Shown here: piece by piece, positions 46,969 through 55,532 of the stretch
How the letters are laid out: each line of letters begins with the position of its first letter
How positions within the stretch are numbered: the first letter of the stretch is position 1
Assembly (NCBI GenBank): GCA_029339505.1
Contig: JAQISU010000248.1
Span: forward strand, 62,001 to 126,000
DNA length: 64,000 nt
Source of the DNA: Unio delphinus
Lineage: Eukaryota; Mollusca; Bivalvia; Unionida; Unionidae
Direction of reading: 5' to 3'
Notes under the pieces: model-generated
Databases searched by the model: none
Seen by the model: the letters and a program-made list of their open reading frames with translations, nothing else
What the model was told of the DNA's origin: nothing
Position numbers and translations under genes: made by a program

Positions 46969-47090
46969 TGTTTTCTTTTAAGTCCGCGTGTTTCGGTGAT
47001 GATGGGGATAATGTAAGTTTTTGGATCTAGGCGATGTTTTCCATCACGTCCGCGCTTGTACTATATATAAAGAATCACTCGTCAGTCGGC
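46969..47090 (+). promoter_or_regulatory. Double 23-bp box, TATA and initiator
   Basis: A diverged box at 46969-46991 (TGTTTTCTTTTAAGTCCGCG) and a box at 47035-47057 identical to 38681-38703. Then TATATATAAAG (47062-47072) and TCAGTCGGC (47082-47090), 19 bases before ATG 47109. Confidence 0.65.
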
Positions 47091-47108
47091 ATCAACTCAA
47101 AGAAGAAG

Positions 47109-47576
47109 ATGAGTAGATTGGAAAAATTGAGAGAACTTCAAATGCACATGGAGAATGCTAGGCGTCTCCTGGATGAGCTGGCAATATAAGCCAAAGAAGA
47201 AGAGGCCAGGATTAAAGAAGAGGAGGAGAGGAAAAAGTAGGATATGAAAATGTCAATTTTGCCTCACCGCATCATGAGACAGAGTAGTAAAGTAACACCT
47301 ATGGTGAGGACACCTTAACCACTAGAACCAGCTCGCCCAATACAGGCACAACCCCCACCGCATCAATCACAGTCTCAACCGCAACATCCACAATCTCATC
47401 CACGGTTGCGGAGTAGGAGAATAGAGAGGGACGTTTTCACTATCCCTCAAAGTGAAGACTGGGATAGTGAAGCCACTCATTTTCCCTCTGCGCTCCCAGT
47501 CACAAAAGTGAATTGGGAGAACGATTGGAGTAGAAGATGTGTGTGCGGGGCTAGACCTGGGAGATGCCAGCATTAA
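47109..47576 (+). pseudogene. Second small coiled-coil gene, three internal stops
   Basis: ATG 47109 to TAA 47574-47576, 155 codons. In-frame TAA at 47187-47189, TAG at 47238-47240, TAA at 47316-47318. Between stops the frame is sensible: a leucine-rich heptad helix (MSRLEKLRELQMHMENARRL), an EEEARIKEEEERKK helix, a Gln/Pro stretch (ARPIQAQPPPHQSQSQPQHP), then WDSEATHFPSALPV and a cysteine-containing end (RRCVCGARPGRCQH). The promoter lies immediately upstream and a histone-type hairpin 31 bases after the last stop, so gene boundaries are well defined although the coding part is broken. Same plan as 46422-46733. Confidence 0.6.
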
Positions 47577-47607
47577 CCATGTGCAATTTGAAGTTTTTTT
47601 TTAAAAA

Positions 47608-47645
47608 AGTCCTTCTCAGGGCTACCCAAATGTCTAGAAAAGAAA
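47608..47645 (+). terminator. Histone-type 3' hairpin + purine element, copy 2
   Basis: AGTCCT-TCTC-AGGGCT (47608-47623) with one G-T wobble pair, followed by ACCCA. AGAAAAGAAA (47636-47645) again lies about 14 bases downstream. 31 bases after TAA 47576. Confidence 0.75.
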
Positions 47646-47704
47646 TAATATGTCATTTGCCAATGGGTATGAAAGAGGAGTAGTGTAATTATAAAGACTA
47701 ACTC

Positions 47705-47935
47705 TTTTTAGATGGTATATGGTGTGATTTTGGATAGTAAATAATTTGGTTTTGTTTTGGCTGCTTCCCGTGTATGTGGTTAGTGTATGGTGTGATTTTG
47801 GATAATAAATAATAGAGTTTGTTTTGGCTGCTTCCCCGTGTGTGTGGTTGGCATAGGGTGTGATTTTGGATAGTAAATACTAGGGTTTGTTTTGGCTGCT
47901 TCCCCGTGTGTGTGGTTGGTATAGGGTGTGATGAA
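47705..47935. repeat. ~68-bp tandem repeat, about three copies
   Basis: Unit: TGGTGTGATTTTGGATAGTA, AATA..., GTTTGTTTTGGCTGCTTCCC, CGTGTGTGTGGTTGG. Copies start at about 47716, 47787 and 47857. Minus-strand frames here (HHTLCQPHTRGSSQNK-like) are repeat artefacts. Confidence 0.9.
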
Positions 47936-47951
47936 AAGTGAATGTAAGGGG

Positions 47952-47984
47952 TGTTTTCTTTCAGGTCCGTGCTTAAGATATATG
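47952..47984 (+). promoter_or_regulatory. 23-bp box, diverged copy, with ATATATG
   Basis: TGTTTTCTTTCAGGTCCGTG begins at 47952 and differs from the 38681 box at four bases. ATATATG follows at 47978. It precedes ATG 48032 by about 80 bases. Confidence 0.55.
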
Positions 47985-48031
47985 TACGCAATCGTAGGTC
48001 CTTGGAGCCATATAATTTTGAACACATCAAG

Positions 48032-48331
48032 ATGAATTTCGACTTGTTTATCCAACTCCGAGACAGCTGGTTTGGGATCCTTGATGCAGAATATGAAGTG
48101 GAAAGACTTGAAGAAGAATTTCAGAGTAACCTGGGCTTTGTAAGCCAATTGAAATTAGCACGAGATCTATTAGAAGGTATGATAGAGGAGGAAGACCAGA
48201 AATTAAGAAGACGTATTAAAACAAAATATATAAGAATAGGGGACTTGAAGCAGGCACTTGATCATGTCATCAAAGTCAGGTGCTTTCTAGAAGAAACATT
48301 ACATTTGATAGAGTGGGAATATGTGAAGTGA
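48032..48331 (+). CDS. Third small helical protein (99 aa)
   Basis: ATG 48032, TGA 48329-48331. Strongly helical/coiled coil: MNFDLFIQLRDSWFGILDAE, EYEVERLEEEFQSN, LARDLLEGMIEEEDQKLRRR, and ALDHVIKVRCFLEETLHLIE. It sits about 55 bases after box 47952-47984. The next open frame begins 32 bases later in another register with LTKAEAMMRM, which would continue the helix after a one-base shift. The two could therefore be one gene split near 48325. No family recognised. Confidence 0.55.
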   Translation: MNFDLFIQLRDSWFGILDAEYEVERLEEEFQSNLGFVSQLKLARDLLEGMIEEEDQKLRRRIKTKYIRIGDLKQALDHVIKVRCFLEETLHLIEWEYVK

Positions 48332-48362
48332 AGGTCTAGACCGGCTAACGAAAGCAGAAGCA

Positions 48363-48629
48363 ATGATGAGAATGGTGATGGAAGAACAGGTGATCCAGAT
48401 TAAAGAAAACTGGGCTAAGGAGAAAAAGGAACAAAAGAACAAAAAGAAGAAAGAGGACTTTGATCAACTAAATCAAAGATGGATCAAAGTTCAGGAAAAG
48501 TTTAGAGCTATGGGACATCCTAATTGGATTCCCGAGGACAAGAAGAAGAAGAAAACGGGGATCACTGGAAAAATCAAAAGGTGGTGGAACAACGGCAAAA
48601 AGAAGAAGAAGAAGAAGAAGAAGAAGAAG

Positions 48630-48661
<32 letters not shown>

Positions 48662-48743
48662 TCCAAAGGCCCTTTTCAGGGCCACTCATATGCCTCGAAA
48701 AGATATTAGCTTTCTTTGCCACCATTTCTTCCCTTATCGCTAG
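48363..48743 (+). CDS. Lysine-rich frame ending in polylysine; likely distal part of the third gene
   Basis: MMRMVMEEQVIQIKENWAKE, then KKEQKNKKKKEDF, QRWIKVQEKFRAMGHPNW, and K21 encoded by (AAG)n. The frame runs through the third histone-type hairpin to TAG 48741-48743, unlike the first two genes whose stops precede the hairpin. The AAG expansion may have removed the original stop or shifted frame. A highly basic C-terminus again fits nucleic-acid binding. Confidence 0.4.
48598..48659. repeat. (AAG)n microsatellite
   Basis: About 20 AAG triplets, polylysine in the coding frame. Poly-Glu and poly-Phe/Leu frames across it are artefacts. Confidence 0.95.
48668..48705 (+). terminator. Histone-type 3' hairpin + purine element, copy 3
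   Basis: CCAAA-GGCCCT-TTTC-AGGGCC-ACTCA (stem-loop 48668-48683) is essentially the textbook metazoan histone 3' end. CGAAAAGATATT starts at 48696, giving the same 14-base spacing as the other two copies. Confidence 0.85.
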
Positions 48744-48774
48744 ACAGTCCCCTATACCAATAATATTCCCCATG

Positions 48775-49010
48775 TTTAATTTTCCCTCGTCCCTATACAG
48801 GCCCACCATGTTAAATGTCCCTAGTCCCTATACAGGCCCACCATGTTAAATTTCCCTTGTCCCTATAGTGTCCCAAGTTGTTTTGTCCCCATAGTGCCCC
48901 AAACTGTTTTTGACTGGATTTTCCATTGTCCCCATAAATCTTGTCCCCATAGTGCCCCAAGCTGTTTTTCACTGGATTTTCCATTGTCCCCATAGTGCCC
49001 CATATTACTA
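48775..49010. repeat. GC-richer tandem repeat block between two oppositely oriented gene sets
   Basis: Two copies of GTCCCTATACAGGCCCACCA...TTAAAT (48791, 48827). Then repeats of TTGTCCCCATAGTGCCCCAA with CTGTTTTT.ACTGGATTTTCCA (about 48883-48930 and 48943-48995). Non-coding. Confidence 0.85.
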
Positions 49011-49262
49011 CTATTGATGCGGATACTAAATTAGCGCTGCTGCGGGTTATTACAAATGGTTCAGTGGTTTCCGTATCTATTATTGCACGTGCAGCATTAA
49101 TTCCCATAGATGTACTTGATGATACATTAAACTGCAACGGCGAAATCAGAGTTAATCTACAGATACCCTGGATATCTGCAGACACTCCAACGAAGTTATT
49201 TATAGGTGTCCAGGTGAATCGCGTATACTGTATTGATATTTTCTTTATGCGGTATTTTTATC
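48998..49262 (-). CDS. Unrecognised minus-strand frame, virus-like cluster
   Basis: Open minus-strand frame reading FTWTPINNFVGVSADIQG, LTLISPLQFNVSSSTSMG, TETTEPFVITRSSANLVS and running into the tandem repeats. Start not clear. The plus-strand frame over the same bases is also open; I prefer minus because all neighbours to the right are minus. Confidence 0.3.
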
Positions 49263-49266
49263 TAAT

Positions 49267-49434
49267 TTAATTTTCATGTCTATTTTGAAATACGACTATT
49301 TCATTTGGCTCCACACTTGCAAGATTTAACAATTCGGATATTTCATCCTCGATAATTTTTTTAATATCATTAGTTGCAGATATTTCACCGGCGAGTTTGT
49401 TTGTTGAGAGAGATCTCCCGTAGATATCAATCAT
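49267..49434 (-). CDS. Short intact minus-strand frame (55 aa)
   Basis: ATG at 49434, TAA at 49269-49267: MIDIYGRSLSTNKLAGEISA, then IKKIIEDEISELLNLASVE. Acidic and helical with codon-like composition. It lies 52 bases downstream of the protease stop on the same strand. Function unknown. Confidence 0.4.
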   Translation of the reverse strand: MIDIYGRSLSTNKLAGEISATNDIKKIIEDEISELLNLASVEPNEIVVFQNRHEN

Positions 49435-49486
49435 TTTATTATGAAGATCTCTCTAAACAGAGATTTATCGTATATTAGTGCACGGT

Positions 49487-49790
49487 TTAATCGGGTGGTT
49501 TGGTTGATTTTGATATAGCTTCAAGTACATTAATTACTTCTTGGCCGCATATTGTTGGTTTTTTTATTGACTGTGTTAGTAGCGTTGAGTACCAGATCCT
49601 CACTTTGTGAGGGAATTTTAATTGGTGTATATAGTACAAAATTCTTTAGGTGGCGCTAACCCGTAAGAATCAAAATAAACGATTCCACGTGGATCAATCC
49701 GTATGCAATCCAGTGAATTCCAGGTCCGGTGCTGTAGTCGAGATTAATAATTTGATAGTGGTTTTAGTAACCCGTCACTGGCAACCTCAG
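49487..49790 (-). pseudogene. Second adenain-type cysteine protease, frameshifted
   Basis: Across two or three frames the minus strand shows, in order, NLDYSTGPGIHWIAY (His), VYFDSYGLAPPKEF (Asp), and KPTICGQEVINVLEAI (Cys), ending at TAA 49489-49487. This is the same catalytic order as 37887-38378 but a different, diverged sequence. The frame changes between the His and Asp blocks and again before the Cys block; a TAA also lies just upstream of NLDY. It follows the hydrophobic-protein gene (stop 49839) as in a viral operon-like array. Confidence 0.7.
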
Positions 49791-49838
49791 TCCACTTCCA
49801 TGAATACGAAGTCCCTGGTAGTCTTAGACCCAATCCTT

Positions 49839-50204
49839 TTACGGATCGCCTCTTTTTTTATATCCTCTCGCAGTCGATTTCTTTAGTGTCATTACATCCG
49901 CTGTTTCAACTGCTCCAAACGCAGCAGCTTTCGCGGCCATGGCTATCAATGCTGGCAACGCAGCTAGTAGTGGAAACATACCACCTGTTTCCACTGGTTC
50001 GTCAATGACTCTCATTCGTCCACCTGCACCTTCAGGTAGCATCGATTTATCGCTGAGTATAGCAGCAATTGCTCTGTAATCTGCAGCTGCTACTACGTCA
50101 ATCGCGAGAGCTCTGAAGAATATATAAACGACAGTTTGTCGTGTTAAATTAAGAAGCTCCAGCGAAAAATAATCGACTGGATATAATTTTGTAAACTCTA
50201 ATGG
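49839..50204 (-). CDS. Capsid-like C-terminus and/or small hydrophobic structural protein
   Basis: Open from after a TAA (50207-50205) to TAA 49841-49839. The first part (PLEFTKLYPVDYFSLELLNL, then IDVVAAADYRAI) reads as the end of the capsid-like gene upstream. From ATG 50042 it reads MLPEGAGGRMRVIDEPVETG, a very hydrophobic segment (MFPLLAALPALIAMAAKAAA) and a basic tail (KKSTARGYKKRGDP). A short protein with one hydrophobic helix and a basic end next to a protease recalls membrane-active or core peptides of adeno-like viruses; analogy only. Confidence 0.5.
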   Translation of the reverse strand, partial: PLEFTKLYPVDYFSLELLNLTRQTVVYIFFRALAIDVVAAADYRAIAAILSDKSMLPEGAGGRMRVIDEPVETGGMFPLLAALPALIAMAAKAAAFGAVETADVMTLKKSTARGYKKRGDP

Positions 50205-51245
50205 TTATATTTGTAAACCAGTATCTTTATTCTGATCACTTCCCATACATGTCATCAAACTATGATATGTGCGTTCAACATGCAACACTGTTTGCGGTAT
50301 AATGTAACAATATATCCTAATCTGGTTTGTATTGGCTGTTTTTTATATAAAGAAACCTAGGTAACCCGGAATTTGTTAAATATCATATGGCTATGCATAT
50401 TTTGGAAAGGAAGAAAAACATGTCGTGGCGCAGAAATATCATGTTGTGATGCTATATGCAAAGAAAAATATACTGTACATCAGCAACACCAGCACCTCGC
50501 CTGATAGCGTCATAATCATCAATTAGTAGTACGAAGCATGAGTACAATTGTATGCTTAGCTCCAAATATAACCTTTCTAACATTTCTGCACAATCAAACT
50601 ATATGTGACAGTGGAATTACACATGAAAATCTTCTACTTTCTCCTGACAACATTGATACACGTGTTGCAAATCCTAAGTTGCAAGTATCATTAATGTTTT
50701 TTTTTTTCTAATAATATGAAATTCAGCAGCTGGTCTATCTGCATGTTCAAAATCATCTGCTTGTGGATAAAGTGCGTATACCTCGTGCTGTCCATAATTT
50801 AATGTCCTGAACATGATCAGCATTATTGGTAATATATATAGCAAACATCATAGATGGACCCATTGTTCTTGTATTATCTTCATAATATGTCGTTAAACCT
50901 CTTATTTTTGTGGCTATGTCAACATCCTTCTGAATCGATTCAATATATTTTCAATCATAAATGTAGCGCAATCAAACAGTGCCATAATTTCATTATTTTC
51001 AAAACCAACTCCCAAAGTATCTGCATATGGCGTATCAGCTGCCACATCTGTTACAAGTTCACCATCTACTTCAATAAACACTTCAACGGGTAAGAAATAT
51101 TTACTTGTTTCCTGAACATGAAGTTCGATACATTTACGTTCATTTGGTTGTCTTGCGTTATAGGAATACAATTGATAATCGCTTATCGATTCGTCTTTGA
51201 GAACTGGTGAGTCTATGTCGAATGCTGCATCAGATAACGTTTAAA
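50205..51245 (-). pseudogene. Second, divergent capsid-like gene, several frameshifts
   Basis: Minus-strand fragments in order: DAAFDIDSPVLKDESISDYQ, YFLPVEVFIEVDGELVTDVA, VGFENNEIMALFDCATFMIE (51171-50955), a frame change, then VDIATKIRGLTTYYEDNTRT. Another frame change is followed by HEVYALYPQADDFEHADRP, and near the end ERTYHSLMTCMGSDQNKDTG. The pattern of an NN-I-x-LF-D/S hydrophobic block after a polar strand resembles the N-terminal jelly roll of Polinton-type capsids, but sequence similarity to the 36.3-kb gene is low. The hydrophobic gene and the protease follow on the same strand. Capsid identity is inference. Confidence 0.45.
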
Positions 51246-51351
51246 CATTTTATTATAAATCCATTGATCTAAATTATAATCGCGCGACGTTTGTTAAAGG
51301 AATATGAAGACCACTTACTGCTATTCAATTTCTTTGCATTCTTTAGATCAT

Positions 51352-52099
51352 TGATCCATCAAAGCTGCAAGTGTTTGATCCGCGGCTTGGTTTATTATTT
51401 TACTGACATTCGCGGGTATAATTTCAGTAGATGGAAATTTTATTAGTTTAGGTCGAGGTCTGCGTATCAAACAAGATAGTCTTTCCTTGGATGCTTTTCC
51501 AGCAGCATTACCAATAACACAATGAACCTTTACAGTAATAGCACTGAATATCTTTGATCGTTAATTGTCTTGCAATCCCATGTATTTTGGTGGTCATTTT
51601 TGTAAATATTCCTTGAATAACATTACCAAATAATCCGCGTAAGTTGTGTGATAGATTGGCAATCGTAAATCTTTACTACTCTGACAATGACAGGTCCACG
51701 TTGTCCATGATGTATGATTATCGTGTTTGTTATCTATTTATCTTCTAATCAACGTGAGTCATCAAGGAGTTGATTGATAAACTCTCGGTTAAAGCTAATA
51801 TCCATGACACACGATACCTTGAAACAATCGTTGACAAATAACAGCCGCTTTATTATTTAATTCTGCTGAATTATTACCAGCGCTCTATTTCCTCCTTTCA
51901 GAATTTCTAATCGTGCTATGACTGAAATAACAATTTTAGGGCAAGTAACAAGACCACTTCCTCTTGACGTAGTCAGGGTAGTAAAACCACTACCAGCATC
52001 ACCAGGGTCAGGTGCCTCGTACAATTTTTCATTTTCTTTTCTAGAAGATTGTGACTTTTTTATGTTGTGAAGAAATTTGTGAAAAGATTTGTGTACCAC
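51352..52099 (-). pseudogene. Degraded minus-strand coding region, possibly structural
   Basis: An open frame from ATG 52099 to 51857 (MVHKSFHKFLHNIKKSQSSR; LYEAPDPGDAGSGFTTLTTS; VTCPKIVISVIARLEILKGG) is followed in shifted frames by NNSAELNNKAAVICQRLFQG, NLSHNLRGLFGNVIQGIFTK and KLIKFPSTEIIPANVSKIIN, ending at TGA near 51352. Protein-like composition through frame changes indicates one decayed gene upstream of the capsid-like gene. No family recognised. Confidence 0.4.
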
Positions 52100-54467
52100 A
52101 CTGACATATATTGTCCCTTAGGTGAGGTGCGAAGCATGTCAAAGTAGATAAGATACAAATGATACTTTAGCATTCTGGAAAGAGAAAAGGAGAAGAAACG
52201 TTGCAAATACAAAACTGACAATGTGAGTTATCTCATCACTTAAGATTTGCTGCCTGAAATATCTTTAATCTTTGGTCACATCTCTATTTTTTAAAGAAAA
52301 AGATGAATCTCATTCTCCACTTCCGTATGCCATTAACATATATTCTGTTTTTATCATAAGAGTTCAAACCAAATAAATTCGGTACCCACGACTTTGCAAT
52401 ACTAATTTTATTAGATCCATCATTGCGTAATGGTGCACTTATATGTACATAAAGAATGTCCATATACAAGTTAGATAATTTTTAATTTGTCATCTATTGT
52501 GATTCTAACACAGGTTTGAAATATGGTAATATTCTTTCGCTGTATCTAAGTTCACTTCATATTATCACGCATCCGCTGCAAGGAACCAGTGAAAACACTT
52601 TCCACCCTGCCTGGTATATCATTGTGGATTACAGATTATCCATAAAATTCGGTGTATGTGTTAGATAGGCAAGGTTTTAAGAGTCCATTACGAGTAGTGG
52701 ATGGATGTCCATTGCGTCTGGTGGATTTCGCATAAATCTGCCGAAAATTCATTCAAGCTAATTGAACTTGCTCTCAGATTTGTTTGGAGCGATCGTGAAT
52801 TTTATGGCACACCTAACTAGCCGACACATTAAACAGACAGATGGGAGAATCCCAGACGCCATATACATACAAACGAGCAGACAACTAAAAACTACAAGGT
52901 TTTAAAGTTCTTGGTAATCTTTTTAAAACAAAATTGCCCAACTACAATTTACATTACTGTCAGTCGACTATATATACTGTTAGATATATTTAATTTGTAT
53001 TATCTGTGTGCTTTTTCCATTCATTTTAGGTTAAAGTAGTCATTTTTATAAACAACATATTACACAGCTAACGTTTGGCTATGATTGTCAACTAAATTTT
53101 AAGATACGTAATACTTGAAAGATTGACACGTTTACTTGGAGATCAGTTCACAATGATGGTTATCGTCATTTTGGGTCTATCTGATATATTTGTTACGTTT
53201 GTTTAAAAAACTTGTGAAACACTTGAGGTTTCTTAAAAATGTAAAATGTTTTGGAAATAAACCTTTATAATATTAACGTTGTTTATGTCAGAATTATTTA
53301 TTCATATTTTAACATCTGTACTGAAATCATTTTATTATTATTTGTGCTTCAGTCAATACTATAAATTATGTTTTAAAATTATTCTATGTAATTAAAAAGT
53401 CCTCATTCTTACGTTCGGTCCAAATCACAATTTTGTGATTATTTTGAATTCAGTTAGAGATAGTTTAGATTATATCATTGTGATACATCAAGACTGTTAG
53501 TACATACACAGTATTAATTATTATTGGGACATCAGTTCAAACATTATTGAAATTTATTCAGAACACCACTAGTATTCATGAAAGTATTTATTATTATTGA
53601 AAGCAGTTTATTAATAAAACATGGAAATCTCCATCTTTTCACAATTACATTAGTTGATAGTTATCATTGGCATCATCCGTTTTCTTAGATAAGATTTGAT
53701 CACAATTTATATTGTCAAATAATTATTACAGATAGCCTTTACGAACGAAACGCTATTTTGTATGATTATATTGCGTACATGTAATTTAGTTACACTGTAT
53801 ATCATAATATGTACGATTTTCTTTCTCGAGTTTATTCGGCATTAATAAAGCAGAATCGTGTAATGACATAATACAAAACAAGATATATGAACTATGATAG
53901 AAAAATATCAATGATTATTTTGAAAGTACGAAAATTATTAAATAGTAATCAACCTGTATTAGTGGCTGTTCATGCCATATAAGGATTGATTGTCATCAAA
54001 GCGTACGTTTGTTTTGTTTGCCACTTTTTCAGAGAAAATGTCATCCGACATCAGCCGAGGATTGGATGTGGTACTTTAAAATCTGCCGCTTTGATTAACA
54101 ATGGTCTTTGATGAAGGTGTCGAGCATCGATGGTATATTTTTTAGTATATATTTCAAAATAAATAAATATTAAGTTGTGAATGAAAATGCGATTGTTGTT
54201 TATGAGGAAAATATATTTGAGCTCGTAATTGGGACTGAAAAGCTCATTGAAGTATATGTTGTAATATTTTCGGGTACAACTGGTTTGAATTGCTATATAC
54301 TCTTACAGTAGAACGTATTTATTCCCCATGTTATTCTTTTAGCACAATAAACAATGCAAAAACCACGACTATGTTCCATAAGCTATTCAGAATGTGTCCC
54401 TGGTCTATAATGGATGGGTGTTAGTGCGTGCGGGCATCGCGATGGCGATGTGGTAGTATTTGTTATC

Positions 54468-54470
<3 letters not shown>
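52100..54470. other. Mostly featureless AT-rich DNA
   Basis: One minus-strand frame (52469-52284, with HISAPLRNDGSNKISIAKSW) looks protein-like and may belong to the decayed cluster. The rest shows nothing. Confidence 0.4.

Positions 54471-54542
<72 letters not shown>
54471..54542. repeat. (TA)36 microsatellite
   Basis: Uninterrupted TA. Confidence 0.98.
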
Positions 54543-54543
<1 letters not shown>

Positions 54544-54790
54544 CAATGTAGATTTATAGTTTATCAAAGTTAATTGAGAGTTATGTCTTGTGACCAGCTT
54601 ATGGAGGCTTTCTGGATATCACGTTTTACATTGCTTTGTCTGGTAAATGAATTCATCCATTAAATGTGAGTGGTCCCCAATCCAGTGCCTTGAATTTCAA
54701 TTGTGGTAATAATGTTCGTGCTCACTCTACAACCGGCTCTAGCTGAAAACATATATTTGCCTCAAGCGAATAATCCACCATAGTTTTCTC

Positions 54791-55253
54791 TTACAAACGC
54801 TCATCGTTCAGATAAGCTGCAATCATGCTTATCAACGTATCCGCCACTGGTTTCCTACTAGTGACTTCCGTGGACTCAATCAAGTCAAGTATCACCTGTA
54901 TGTCCTCATTAACATCAGAAATTGTACCACCTTTCTTTCGTTCAAGAGACAGTGACACACAACGATTAAGATCATGAGTATTCCGATAACAGCCCCACTG
55001 GTATATAAAATGAAAAACTGACATTATCCCATTTGATGTCATTTAACAATAGATTATCATTGCCATAAACGGATACATACATGTTTCCAGTGGAATGTAG
55101 CTTCCATGTCCATGTTTCCAACACTGCATCTGGTTGAATGATGGGGTCACCAAACATAAGTGGACATAGGTAAGTGCTGAGAGTGTTCGGATGGCAGACA
55201 AGAATCGCGTGTATAATTTCCTGCTTGTGGGCGAATGTCCCGAGCTTTCTCAT
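54791..55253 (-). pseudogene. Unrecognised minus-strand gene remnant
   Basis: One frame from 55253 (MRKLGTFAHKQEIIHAILVC; PDAVLETWTWKLHSTGNMYV; WDNVSFSFYIPVG) overlaps a second from 55042 (RCVSLSLERKKGGTISDVNE; SRKPVADTLISMIAAYLNDE), offset by one base. A single frameshifted gene is likely. Codon-like composition contrasts with the flanks. Probably part of the same decayed virus-like cluster; function unknown. Confidence 0.4.
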
Positions 55254-55291
55254 CTCCGGGTAACGAGACTATAGCAGAACTGAATTTTCTA

Positions 55292-55530
55292 TGCTTTCAT
55301 TACTTCTTGTATCCTAATGGTAAATTTAAAATGTCCATACAATGATATTGGCTGGAATGCAGGGGTACGAGCGATTTGATCTAGTACACTAGCAGCTTTT
55401 AGTTCAGGTTTATCTTGCATTAGACCTTGCACTCTACGTTTGCTGTTTCTTCATACGGTCTATTTTTCTTACCCCAATGTTCATTCCAAACCATACTAAT
55501 CTCATGGAACCGATGCCAGAATATAATGTT
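55292..55530 (-). pseudogene. Unrecognised minus-strand gene remnant
   Basis: FWHRFHEISMVWNEHWGKKN, RPYEETANVECKV, then after a frame change LMQDKPELKAASVLDQIART and FQPISLYGHFKFTIRIQEVM, ending at TAG. The first part lies in the segment related to 36205-36300. No family recognised. Confidence 0.4.
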
Positions 55531-55532
55531 TC

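Noticed and set aside
36302..47576. Ciliate-like code (TAA/TAG = Gln) in the island
   Set aside because: Several natural gene ends here are TAG or TAA (capsid end 37345, first small gene 46731, second 47574). Reading TAG at 48741 through gives only repeat-derived sequence.
47698..48148. Minus-strand frames with HTHGKQPKQ-type repeats
   Set aside because: Translate the 68-bp non-coding tandem repeat; overlap plus-strand gene starts.
46636..48743. A shared C-terminal peptide (LFRATxxSRKE / LLRATQMSRKE / LFRATHMPRKD) in three frames
   Set aside because: The conservation is at DNA level and corresponds to the histone-type hairpin plus ACCCA and the GAAAAGA element. For the first two genes it lies after the stop codon, so it is an RNA signal, not a protein motif.
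48468..48809. Poly-Leu and poly-Phe minus-strand frames
   Set aside because: Reverse of the AAG run.
49447..49465. Histone-type hairpin after the minus-strand protease
   Set aside because: ATCTCT/AGAGAT stem has a 6-base loop and lacks the ACCCA flank and purine element.
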